64,000 nt of DNA from the NCBI GenBank assembly GCA_021292165.1, contig CM037876.1:108834324-108898323 (forward strand), given 5' to 3'. A model generated the notes under the pieces. That model had not been told where the DNA came from. It saw only the letters and a list, made by a program, of their open reading frames with translations, and ran no database searches. The position numbers and the translations under genes were made by a program. Below, piece by piece: positions 11,459 through 20,300 of this stretch (position 1 is the stretch's first letter; every line of letters begins with the position of its first letter). The DNA is from Shinisaurus crocodilurus (taxonomy: Eukaryota > Chordata > Lepidosauria > Squamata > Shinisauridae).

Positions 11459-12994
11459 TCACAAAGTCCTTACAGCTTTAACTTTGAGAATTCCATAAAT
11501 CTGGTGCCCTTGAAGGCCTCCACTTGTGCCCTCAAAGTCTCTGTGCTCACCCTCCCATTTATTTCTTCCTTTGTGGCGAGAATGATTGCCCTTTTCCCTT
11601 ATTTTAACAGAGGATACCAGCCTTGGAAATACATAGAGACCAGAGAAGAAGTGGGAAGAGAGCGACCCACTTCTTGCTTTCTCCTTCAGCTCTGCATATT
11701 TCGCAGCCCAAACCCAGCCATTGCTGCTGCGGCTGTGGGGAGAAGAGAGGAGGTGGGACTCTGCTCAGGTGCAGTGATATGCCCTTTGGAAGGACAGCCC
11801 AATGAAGGAGAATGAGACAGAGGCTGCCAGTCCAAAGGGGGGCCCTCCAGCAAAGAGCACTGCTAAGCAAATCTAGCAGCAACCAGACAAGTCACCAATT
11901 CAGCAAAGGTAAGTCAATATAACCCACATGAAGAAAGGGAAGGCTCTGGAAGAGTCACCTGATGTTGCTGCCCACTGCCCAGGAGGCTGCTGGGTGCTAG
12001 GATAGGGGTGGAGAGTGCAGCCTGGCAAACATTCTGGGGCTGGGACAAAACTACAGCTTTTCCCATGAAGCTCCCTTAAGTTGGAGAGGGTGAAGAAAAG
12101 GGTGGCCTTGAGAACAGAACTTGAATTGCTGCTGCTTTATGTGTCCTGGGCTTATGTGGCGCTGCAGGGAGGGAACCTCAGTGAGGGGGACCGGACCAAG
12201 GAAGACGAATGCTCTATCTGGAGCAGTAGGAGAGGGAGACCTGTCCTCCCCTAAGGCTCAACTCCACCCTGTTTGCCAGTGTGTGTGTGTGTACTAGAAA
12301 GAAACTGCTGTTGAGCTGCTACCCCCAACCCAAGCAAAGTGCTGGCACCACATTGAGCAAAGCAATAGCCCATTGGGCAGTACAGAAATAATACCGGTAG
12401 TCATTCTGCGAAACAACATGTTGTTTCTGGTTATTTATTTGCTCCTTCGTTCAGCTTTTCCCTTCTTTTTGCCTGAGCACCAAAGTCTTGAGAAGCAGGA
12501 AATGAAGGTGGTACACAGAAGCAACTTGTTGGCAAGTGTGCAGCTGGCACAGTAATCTCAGTTCCTTCCACAAGCCAACACTGGTCCAAAATTATAAAAC
12601 TGAATCTAGTCATGGTGCCAGTGGGGGCAGGGGAGAAGTGGAACAATGGGAGGAGTGGGGAGGCAAGCCCCTTGCAGAGCTCCCTGGACTTCTCTTTAAA
12701 CCTTGTTCTCCGATTTCCCCTGAACCAAGAATTTTTGTTTGGGGATTTGAGTTGCGTCTTCCCTCCTGACTACTGGAATTTTTTTTAATCCTCTGTTTTT
12801 GAAACGTCAACACTCTTCTCTCCCTTCCACCCCACCCCGCACCATTATTTTGCTGGTTCTGAATTACATTCACTTCTTTCTTTAGAGGACCTCTGCTTAA
12901 AGTTCTTTATAAACTGTGACACACTTTGGCACCACACTTCTGGATTTGGGAGAAACTACCCCTTTGGGCAGAAGCATTCTATATATATGCTACA

Positions 12995-13088
12995 ATTTTG
13001 CAGTGCAATCCTATGCATGCCCACTTAGAAGTCCCAGTGTGTTTAAAGGTGCTTATTCCTAGGCAAGTTTGCATAGGATTGCAGCCTT
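12995..13088. repeat. Palindromic 'CAATCCTATGCATG' repeat
   Basis: Inverted ends CAGTGCAATCCTATGCATGC and GTTTGCATAGGATTGCAGC about 90 bp apart. This is a very short nonautonomous element of a type common in squamate introns. Other ends are at 3203, 14200-14275, 21491, 22311 and 30090. Confidence 0.6.
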
Positions 13089-13404
13089 AGTGTCCTTTTT
13101 CTTCCCCCATTCCATCCCATCACAGGGAAAGACACTATCTTAATAAGCTGTGGATCCACATGTCCCCCTTGTTTTCCTTCAGTCTAACTTCCAACTCCCA
13201 ATAGCTCCATCTGAGAGTTGCTGAGAGTTCGATGCCTGTGTGTTGATGTTCCTTGCTGCCAACTTTGCAAAGTAGAATGAGGACAGCATCCACATGTACC
13301 CTTCATGCTCCATCAGGTCCACCACAAAGATCCCACTCCCTGCTGCTAATACTTTCCTGCAAAAGCCAAACTCACAAGGAGAAAACACCTCTCCTTTACG
13401 CAAC

Positions 13405-14030
13405 AGACACATGTCTATGTATGCCCCAGTCCAAAAACCCCAGTTCCCACTCAAAAACCTCTTTTTAAAGGGACTCAGAGATTTTACAGCCAGCTCTCAA
13501 AACTCATTTTCCCTTGAAAAAGGAGCACCTAGAGGCTCAGGACAAGTGCAAAATGTGCACCCTGGTGGGAACTAAGGGGGGTTTGAGGATCTTGCTGTGA
13601 AGGGGGTGTAAATCCCCTCCAAAACCCTTTTTGCAGCTAAAAAATCACTCCCGCATTTGTTTTTTCTTGACAGCTCACCTTCTGACAGCTGTCAAGAAAA
13701 ACCAAAGGAGGGGAAATGTATTTGGAGCCTCTTCTAGGCAATGTCTAAGGTTGATTTCATAGATAGAGTTGGAAGGAGCCTACAGGGCTATCGAGTCCAA
13801 CCCCCTGCTCAATGCAGAAAACTAGAGGAGGGGTCTCCCATCCAAGTAATAACCAGGCTTGACCCTGCTGCTGCCCCTTGGCAGCAGGCACCCCTGCACA
13901 TTGCCCCAGCCGACGCTTCAAATCCCCACAGTTGCGCAATTGCGGTTAGTTTTGTTTAAAAAAAATCTTTTTGTGCGCACAATTATTCCCAGGGTGGGTT
14001 GTGTGATGTGCAAACACACCCAATTTGGGG
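13405..14030 (+). mobile_element. Half of a long hairpin element (right arm only)
   Basis: Starts at GACACATGTCTATGTATGCC and reads CCCAGTCCAAAAACCCCAG, then TCTTGACAGCTCACCTTCTG, and ends TTGCGCAATTGCGG with GTGCGCACAATTATTCC. These blocks occur in the same order as in the right arm of the full element centred at about 42,305. The left arm is absent. A 5S-SINE is inserted at 13754-13868. Confidence 0.7.
13754..13868 (-). mobile_element. 5S-rRNA-derived SINE (CR1-like tail)
   Basis: On the minus strand: CAGGGTCAAGCCTGGTTATT, ACTTGGATGGGAGACCCCTC, then GGGGGTTGGACTCGATAGCC and CCTTCCAACTCTAT + CTATGAAAT. The head matches the 3' half of 5S rRNA, and the tail matches the CR1-type 3' end with its CTATGA repeat. 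It interrupts the half hairpin element. Confidence 0.85.
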
Positions 14031-14194
14031 AAGAAAAACAGAATGAGGAAGGGGAATGGCACTTTTCCCTTTTCATAAATCAAGGCGGAATACAGGAATG
14101 TGCTATTTAAAGAGAAGCATTTGAACACAAAATGGACATAGTTTTCCCCAGGCAACAAACTAAAGTAATAAGCAAATTACTCATAAGAATAAAG

Positions 14195-14345
14195 TCCCAA
14201 TGGCATTTATGACAGCATATGTGCGCATAGGATTCCAGCCTCAAAGATTAAGGGCACAATCCTATGCATGAACAGACGGGGGGGGGGGTGCTGGCTGGGG
14301 AATGCTGGGAATTGTAGAACTTTTTTCTGTCTAAAAATGCATCAG
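14195..14345. repeat. Short palindromic repeat fragments
   Basis: GCATAGGATTCCAGCC and GGCACAATCCTATGCATG, then TGCTGGGAATTGTAGAAC. These are pieces of the small hAT-like and CAATCCTATG palindromic elements. Boundaries are unclear. Confidence 0.4.
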
Positions 14346-14622
14346 ACTGCACTCTTGATTTCTTTGTTTTAAGAAGCGGGATGAGTTCCATGATATACCT
14401 ACCCAGTGGATTGCTACGGGCCTATCCTGCGAGGCCAGCACAGAACTATTTCCTTTTTAAAGGACGGCATCACTATCGAGCAAGGACCCGCAAAAAGAAA
14501 CACTCGTTACATTAAAAACCCACACTTCGAAACAGATTGCTGAGGGAGTTGGGAGTCGTCGTCCCCACACACACACCTCGCTTTTTTCCCTTCTACCCAC
14601 GCTCCCATCTCCCGCCACTCAC

Positions 14623-14768
14623 GGTCTGTGAAGCGACTCCTCGGGGATGGCGGCGCCCGCTGAGGAAACAGTTGCTGCTGCGCCTGCTGCTGTGGCAGCG
14701 GGACTCTGCTGCTGCTGGAAAGAGCGGAGGGATTCGAAGGCCTTCATCAGCTTCTCCAGGGTGGTCAT
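14623..14768 (-). CDS. HTT: Huntingtin (HTT) coding exon 1
   Basis: Reading leftward from the ATG at 14768 gives MTTLEKLMKAFESLRSF, the huntingtin N17 amphipathic helix. It differs from the human N17 as I know it at residue 2 (Thr for Ala) and residue 15 (Arg for Lys). Four CAG-encoded glutamines follow (residues 18-21). Next comes an alanine/serine/threonine-rich stretch with almost no proline, then the conserved exon end EESLHRP. The exon stops after AC-AGA-CC with donor GTGAGTG, the same phase and position as human exon 1. HTT is a very large HEAT-repeat scaffold for vesicle transport and autophagy; N17 is a membrane-binding and nuclear-export element. The ATG has A at -3. NOP14 starts 2.36 kb away on the other strand. 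Confidence 0.96.
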
Positions 14769-14770
14769 GT

Positions 14771-14776
14771 TCACAT
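14771..14776 (-). promoter_or_regulatory. Start-stop uORF (ATGTGA) just before HTT ATG
   Basis: The minus strand reads ATG-TGA-AC-ATG: a minimal upstream start-stop codon pair two bases before the HTT start. The upstream ATG has a poor context (T at -3), the HTT ATG a better one (A at -3). Leaky scanning would be expected. Whether it affects translation is inference. Confidence 0.6.
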
Positions 14777-14951
14777 TCACGCCCGGCAAACAGGCTGGGA
14801 GATTGCTTCTCCAATTGCCGGCGTCGCCCCTCTCGTAGAGTCAGTCAGTCAGTCACCAAGCGCCGTCCGAGCCCTCCCCGTCAACCGCTCAGGGAAAGGA
14901 AAGCGATGGGCTTAAAAGGAGGCGCTGCACTCAACCCGCCACCGACACGCA

Positions 14952-14963
14952 GACGCCATCTTG
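14952..14963 (-). promoter_or_regulatory. YY1-type motif with upstream ATG of HTT
   Basis: The minus strand reads CAAGATGGCGTC, a full match to the YY1 consensus AANATGGCGNC, about 185 bases before the HTT start codon. YY1 sites of this form usually sit close downstream of a TATA-less start site. Its ATG (14959) opens a 15-codon frame ending at TAA 14914-14912, a candidate uORF if transcription starts upstream. Confidence 0.6.
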
Positions 14964-15296
14964 AAAGCCTCCCATCATCCCCCAGCGGCGTCATCTGCGC
15001 AATCTCTCCGCGCCGTTTCCTTCCCTCAGTAAATCCAGTTAACAACGACAGCTCTTGCTCCCAAACAACCCACTTGGGAACCTCCCACCAGAAGGGCGGC
15101 TTAAGCCACCAATCACAGCAGAGGGGGACGGGGTGCCATAGCTCCTAAGGGTAGAATCAGGAACATAGACTTTCAGAAGTTTTTTATACGTCTGAGGTCT
15201 GAAACCAGGCGAGGTCGGAAGCACGAAGTAAATGGCACCAATCATAAAAAAGGAAACAAGACGACGTTTCCCTGTCTTCCCATTTCTAACTTGCCC

Positions 15297-15405
15297 AGGG
15301 CTCGCCAACCTTGGGTCCCCAGATGTTGTCTGCCTACAGCTCCCAGCATACCCAGTCAGCATGGCTAATGGCAAGGGATTCTGGAAGCTGTAGTCCAGCT
15401 GGCCT
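15297..15405. mobile_element. hAT MITE fragment
   Basis: CCAGGGCTCGCCAACCTTGG at the left, then CTACAGCTCCCAGCATACCC, then GGATTCTGGAAGCTGTAG. Same family as the MITE at 8408-8531; the right terminal repeat is missing. Confidence 0.75.
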
Positions 15406-15785
15406 GTCTGACCTGAGAGTCTAATGGCAAATGACACTGTACTGTTTCACGTCACCACTCAACCCTAAGTCCCTCTCTCCCTCACTGGATAATTAAACCT
15501 AAATTACAAGGGCTGTGAAGGCTGGAGCAGAGAATGGTTTTCCAATCGTCATGGTAACCGTGCCATTGGATCATTGCCTACTATGTCAAGTTTGTGTGGT
15601 GATTCGTTGTGCACCGATCTCCCCACATACAACAATTTCAGGCACAGGCGTCTTCAAACTCAAAGAAGCCCCAGTGCAAGATGAAAGGGAGAAACGTGCT
15701 AAGTGAAAAGCACGTCAAACTAATCCTTTACAGGACCATCTTCCATCTGGTAACCTGTGTCCTCACTGTGGGAAGCTGTGTGGAT

Positions 15786-15945
15786 CTAGAATTGGCCTCC
15801 ACAGTCACTTACGGACCCATCGCTAGAGTCTACACCATTTTATACAATTTCCTCTTTATATAATTTTCTTGTTGTAATTTTATCCTGGAAGACAATCTTA
15901 CTCGGTCACGACTCACAAGTGATCGCCTACTACTACTACTTCTCT
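15786..15945 (+). repeat. Unclassified interspersed repeat, copy 2
   Basis: GAATTGGCCTCCACAGTCAC through TACGGACCCATCGCTAGAG to GACAATCTTACTCGGTCACG and GTGATCGCCTACTACTACT. Closely similar to the copy at 3283-3445 but with a CTA microsatellite tail. Confidence 0.7.
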
Positions 15946-16562
15946 GTTTACTTTCAGGTTGCCTTGCAAAGTCCCTGAGCTCCCTGGGAGAGTAAGAAAT
16001 CCATGCTCTTTCTAAGTCAGGTCTTATTTCGCGTTTTAAAAAATTATTTTGAGAGTTTTGTTTTTAAAAAAAATATTGTAGGTTGCGGGTGGGATGACTG
16101 AGAGACCCCCATGAAATGTAACCATGAAATGTTAATGCTACAGTGTAGAGGTAGAGCTGAGAGTGGTTTAAATTTCCAGCCAAAACTCCCATGCAGATTA
16201 CAGCAAATGTTAATCTATTTAAATTGTCTTCCTCGGACCGAATCCAAAGCTCAGTCGCATGCAGAAGCCTTGCGTTCTACTCACTTGCAGGCAGACGTTT
16301 TGCACTTTTTAATATTCAAAAAACTTTTTAAAAAAAAGTCAACACGAAGTAAGATTTTAAGTTTATGTTACGAAACGCCTTTCTTTGCCGCTACATTTTG
16401 TTTGGGTGTAGAGTGCTGCCCAATCACACTTACGCTAAAATCTCCCATTGTTTTCTATAGGCAGCTGTCACTTCTACCCGCAACAACTGGCGCGTTCGGG
16501 CAAATTAAATCTATGCGTATTCTGGGGATAAGAGACTATAGCCTGAAGGCTTTTTACATGAG

Positions 16563-16570
16563 ACTTCCGG
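16563..16570 (-). promoter_or_regulatory. ETS-type motif
   Basis: ACTTCCGG on the plus strand (CCGGAAGT on the other) is a consensus ETS-family site about 560 bp upstream of the NOP14 ATG. Single motif; function not shown. Confidence 0.3.
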
Positions 16571-16934
16571 TTCTCCATTTCAGAGCTTAATATTACATAT
16601 GGCGCAAGAGTGGTGGAAATTTAAATAGGAATCCATGTAAAATTCAAAGCAGTCGTGGGTTAGAGGTGGCAATGTGTTGAAATATTCGCTCTTGCTCCGC
16701 CGGTAGAGGACTCTAACCGAAAGCGAGGGCTGTATGGAACTCTTATTCTGTATTATATATGAGGGGGAAAGAGAGAGAAAACAGGCTAAAAACTAGAAAA
16801 AGGTCGCGAGAGATATGCTGGGATGTGTGTTCCATGCCCCGATTCCTCTCGGCCACGCCTACGTTAGCCGCGAATGTCGCTTTCCCGCTCTGGACCTCGC
16901 GACATCACAGACCGGGAGAAGTTCTTCGTGAGAG

Positions 16935-16960
16935 TTGGTGGGCGGGGCTTCCGCGGCGGA
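16935..16960 (+). promoter_or_regulatory. GC box / CpG core of NOP14 promoter
   Basis: GGTGGGCGGGGCTTCCGCGG contains the Sp1-type GGGCGGGGC box in a dense CpG stretch about 180 bp upstream of the NOP14 start codon. No TATA box is evident, as expected for a housekeeping gene. Confidence 0.5.
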
Positions 16961-17128
16961 AGGCGTAGACCTCGTGGCTGTGGGTTTTCTGGGTTGCTTG
17001 GGGCCGAGTGCGGGCTGGCAGTAAATGCAAGAGGTTTGTGCTCTAACCGTGTTCCTTTCCCGCTTATTCTCAGGGGTTGCCTTGGGCAGATTGTGTGAGT
17101 GTGGCTCCGTGAGGTGTTCTCGACGGCA

Positions 17129-17320
17129 ATGGGCAAGGCAGCCAAGCGGAGGAAGGACGGCGCCGCTGCCATGATCAGCAGGGCTCAAGATCATGCCGCC
17201 TCCGTGCGGAGTAACCCTTTTGAGGTGAAAGTCAACAAGCAGAAATTTCACATCTTGGGTAGGAAGACGAGGCACGATGTAGGGCTGCCAGGTGTCACGC
17301 GCTCCAAGGCACAGAAGAAG
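17129..17320 (+). CDS. NOP14: NOP14 exon 1
   Basis: Residues 1-64, phase 0, donor GTGAGTG. It encodes MGKAAKRRKDGAAAM and NPFEVKVNKQKFHILGRK, then TRHDVGLPGVTRSKAQKK, the conserved basic start of the NOP14 family. Confidence 0.97.
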
Positions 17321-20300
17321 GTGAGTGAGCGAACGAGTGACCCTTGTAGTCGCCATTGTTTACAAGAAAATCCTACGTCTGGCTCCTCGGTCTGAGTACT
17401 TACCTGTCAATATGTGCTTATGTGACTTGCTTCCTAAGGTGAAGCATTTTTTTCTTTAACTGCAAAGTATCTGAGCGCATGTACAAATTGCCTCTCTGTT
17501 ATGCATACGCCATGGGCTAGGGGTCTCAAAAAGGGGTGATTGTTACCATCTGGAGTGAATAAATGAGGCAGCCTTGTTTTGATAGCCTATGACCCTAGTA
17601 AAATTATTGCACCCTACGGTATAACCCTTCACATATTTAGACAGAAAAAGGTCCTACATCTCCCAACATGCTTGGTTTTTAGATTTCTCTTATGGATAAA
17701 AATTGTCATAGAGGCTGAGGTGTGGTCTGTCTTTAGCATATTATGCACCAACCTTTTTCTCATTCCGCCTGTTTTCTGACACTATTCCTGTTGTACAACA
17801 AATACTGCTCTCCTCCACATTTGTCTGCACAGTTCCTTCCAAAGGCATGGTCTTTAAATGGAGTGGTTGGTACCATAGAATCATAGAAAAGTAGAGTTGG
17901 AAGTATTCAACCAGATACTGTCTGTGACCCTACTAAGATTATTAGGTATTCATCATCATCATCAGGCGATCACTCGTGACTGAGTAAGATTGTCTTCCGG
18001 GATAAAAATTTACAAAAAGAAAATTTTAAAAGGAGGAAATTCTGAAGAAAATTGTGTAGATTCTAGCGATAGGTCCGTAATGAGTAGCTTTTTATTGAAA
18101 AAACACCTTCAGGGCACAATCCATTTGGGATGCCCGGGCATCCAATGCAGAGTGGGAGGAGTGGCAAAGGCGATCTCCTCCTCCTGCTCTGCATTTTTAC
18201 TAGATGGCTGTTCTTATTCTGCTATCTTGCAGGGGCATTTCGGAAACGGAGAGAAGAGACTGAAGCCCCGCTCCAGTCTCCTCCCCTCCCTGCCCCACAA
18301 AACACCCTGTCTAGAGCAGCTGGTAAGTTTCTTTCCTCACCAGCTGTAAGGGGGAAGGGGATCAGAGCTCTGATCCCAAGCTCCGCTCAAAGCACAGTCT
18401 CCGACCTTGGAGCTGGGAATCCAAACAATCCAATGGTCTCCCAGATGATGTCTAGGGGCCTTAGGATCGTTCTGTTATGGTTTTTTTTAAAAAAAGAAGC
18501 CAAAAATACATCATACACCAATTAGAGCACAAAGTGACACCAGTTGACAAATGGAAGGTATTCTAGGTGACATAAAAATCAGAGATGAAAATGAAAGAAC
18601 TTAATTCCATGACAATACTTTGTAATATTCCAATATGTCAGTTCTACACCTGCATTCACAAATGCAGGTGTAGAACTTACGGCTTATGGCCTGTAGCTGT
18701 GCTAGCTCAGCTTGCCTGAGCGTGGAAAGCTAAGCCGGGTCAAGCCTGGTTTTATACAGGCCTGTGGCTTATGCTGGCTCAGCTTGTCTGAGCGTGGAAA
18801 GCTAAGCAGGGTCAGGCCTGGTTATTGCTTGGATGGGAGACCCCTCCTCTAGTTTCCTGCATTGAGCAGGGGGTTGGACTCGATAGCCTTGTAGGCTCCT
18901 TCCAACTCTATAATCTATGAAATTCAGAAAAGCACCAAAGTTGAAGTACAAAGTTCTCAAATATTTTAACTAATCATAAGTCATTGTCATCCTTCGAGGA
19001 CAGATTCAAAGTATTTATCACAATTTTGTACGGGCATATTGCTGTACACATCAAAGCTACTCTTTACAGATGGCCATCATAACTAATTACTACTATTACT
19101 ATTATTAATACGTACATTACATTTGTATCCCACGTTTTTTCCTCTTGCAAGGAATCCAAGGTTCTCCTCCTCTCCATTTTATCCTGACAACAACTGGGTG
19201 AGGTAGGCCAGGCTAAGAGTCAGTGACTGGCTCAAAGTCATCCAGTGAGCTTCATGGCTGAGTGGGGACTAGAACCTGGATCTCCCAATTCCCAGTCCAA
19301 CATTCTAACTACTACACCAAACTGGCTCTCTATTACTAGGATAATAGGCTATTTTAAAAAGGCTACCTTGTTAATTCACCCCAGATGGTAATGACCAACC
19401 CTTTTGTCCCATGGACTAGAATGGAATGCTTCTTGGCCTATTGAGATATGATCCAGGTAAGCTGTAAAATGTCAAATAAGTTGTAAAATCTAGCATTATG
19501 CCAAGCAGACGCTTGGCTGCAGAAATCCAAAATTCTCCCAAGATTCTTGTGCCTGGGGGATTTAGGCCCTAGTGCCAACATTCAGCTTCACCTCAGTGGG
19601 TGAGCCCTACTGTTGCTCCTTGGCAAGAGGAGAAGAAAGAAGTAGTTTCTTCCAGCCTAAAGGGGTGGGTGAACACCCTCCCTCCTCCAGCTCAGTCCTT
19701 TCAGTGTCTTGTCAGAAAAAGCAAGCAAGAGGATGGAAAGGGACCTTTGCATTCAGCCCACTTCCTCATTGTGGGGAGGAGAATCCGCAGGACTGGAGAC
19801 TTGAGATCAGCAGTATCCTGGAGTGGTGTGAAGCTTTTTTTTTTAATCACTTGGCTGTTGCATTGGAGATTACTTTGGGTACTACCTGGGCCTTCAAGGT
19901 GTTAGATGACTATAAGGTGTTAAACAGGTTAGAACAGGTTAGAAAATGGTGTATACAAGGAGGAATGATAAAGAGCAGGGTCTGTCTCCAACATTTTTGC
20001 AAGATTTAGTTAAACCATGAGTAACTGCACAGACCAAAATAACAGAAAAAAATTAAGTTGGTTGGATTCACCAAAACAGGCAAATACATTAGAAGAACTC
20101 TGAATTATGCTGACAAGTGCCGATTCAATTACTAGCTTCTGAACCTATTCTATCTTTGCCCATTGGGATTTCTTGAAATCCCAAGTGGCTTCACAGTCCT
20201 CTTTTGACTTGATATGTTTTGCTATTATGGGGACACAAAATATACTGTTTGCAGATTTGTTACAAATCATTATGAGATTCATTTTGGTTATTAAATAGTT

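Larger units (their letters stand above)
6111..14622 (-). other. HTT intron 1 (8.5 kb)
   Basis: Non-coding apart from transposon fossils. From right to left it holds short repeats at 14195-14345, a half hairpin element with a 5S-SINE inserted (13405-14030), a palindromic repeat (12995-13088), a hairpin element split by a solo LTR (9795-11458), and a hAT transposase fossil (about 8050-8890). I recognise nothing in 6111-8040 (AT-rich), 8891-9480 or 11460-12990. Confidence 0.65.
14769..17128. promoter_or_regulatory. Divergent HTT / NOP14 upstream region
   Basis: The two start codons point away from each other across 2,360 bp. CpG-rich segments lie next to both genes (about 14,620-15,050 and 16,680-17,200). 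The middle part (15,290-16,650) is ordinary DNA with a hAT MITE fragment and an unclassified repeat. A YY1-type site is near HTT and a GC box near NOP14. I see no exons of a third gene. 15951-16680 holds nothing I recognise. Confidence 0.7.

Noticed and set aside
14537..15148. 203-codon plus-strand frame.
   Set aside because: It is antisense to HTT exon 1 and its CpG-rich promoter. Low-complexity Arg/Pro/Ser composition and no recognisable domain.
16111..16590. 159-codon frame between HTT and NOP14, considered as a possible GRK4 or new gene exon.
   Set aside because: No similarity to GRK4 or another family I know, no clear splice context, and ordinary intergenic composition.
18700..18860. 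Sequence resembling a 5S rRNA gene.
   Set aside because: Only part of 5S is present; it is duplicated and fused to a CR1-like tail, as in a SINE. Not a functional rRNA gene.
19572..20009. 145-codon frame in NOP14 intron 1.
   Set aside because: No recognisable motif, no splice sites that fit NOP14, and no family resemblance.
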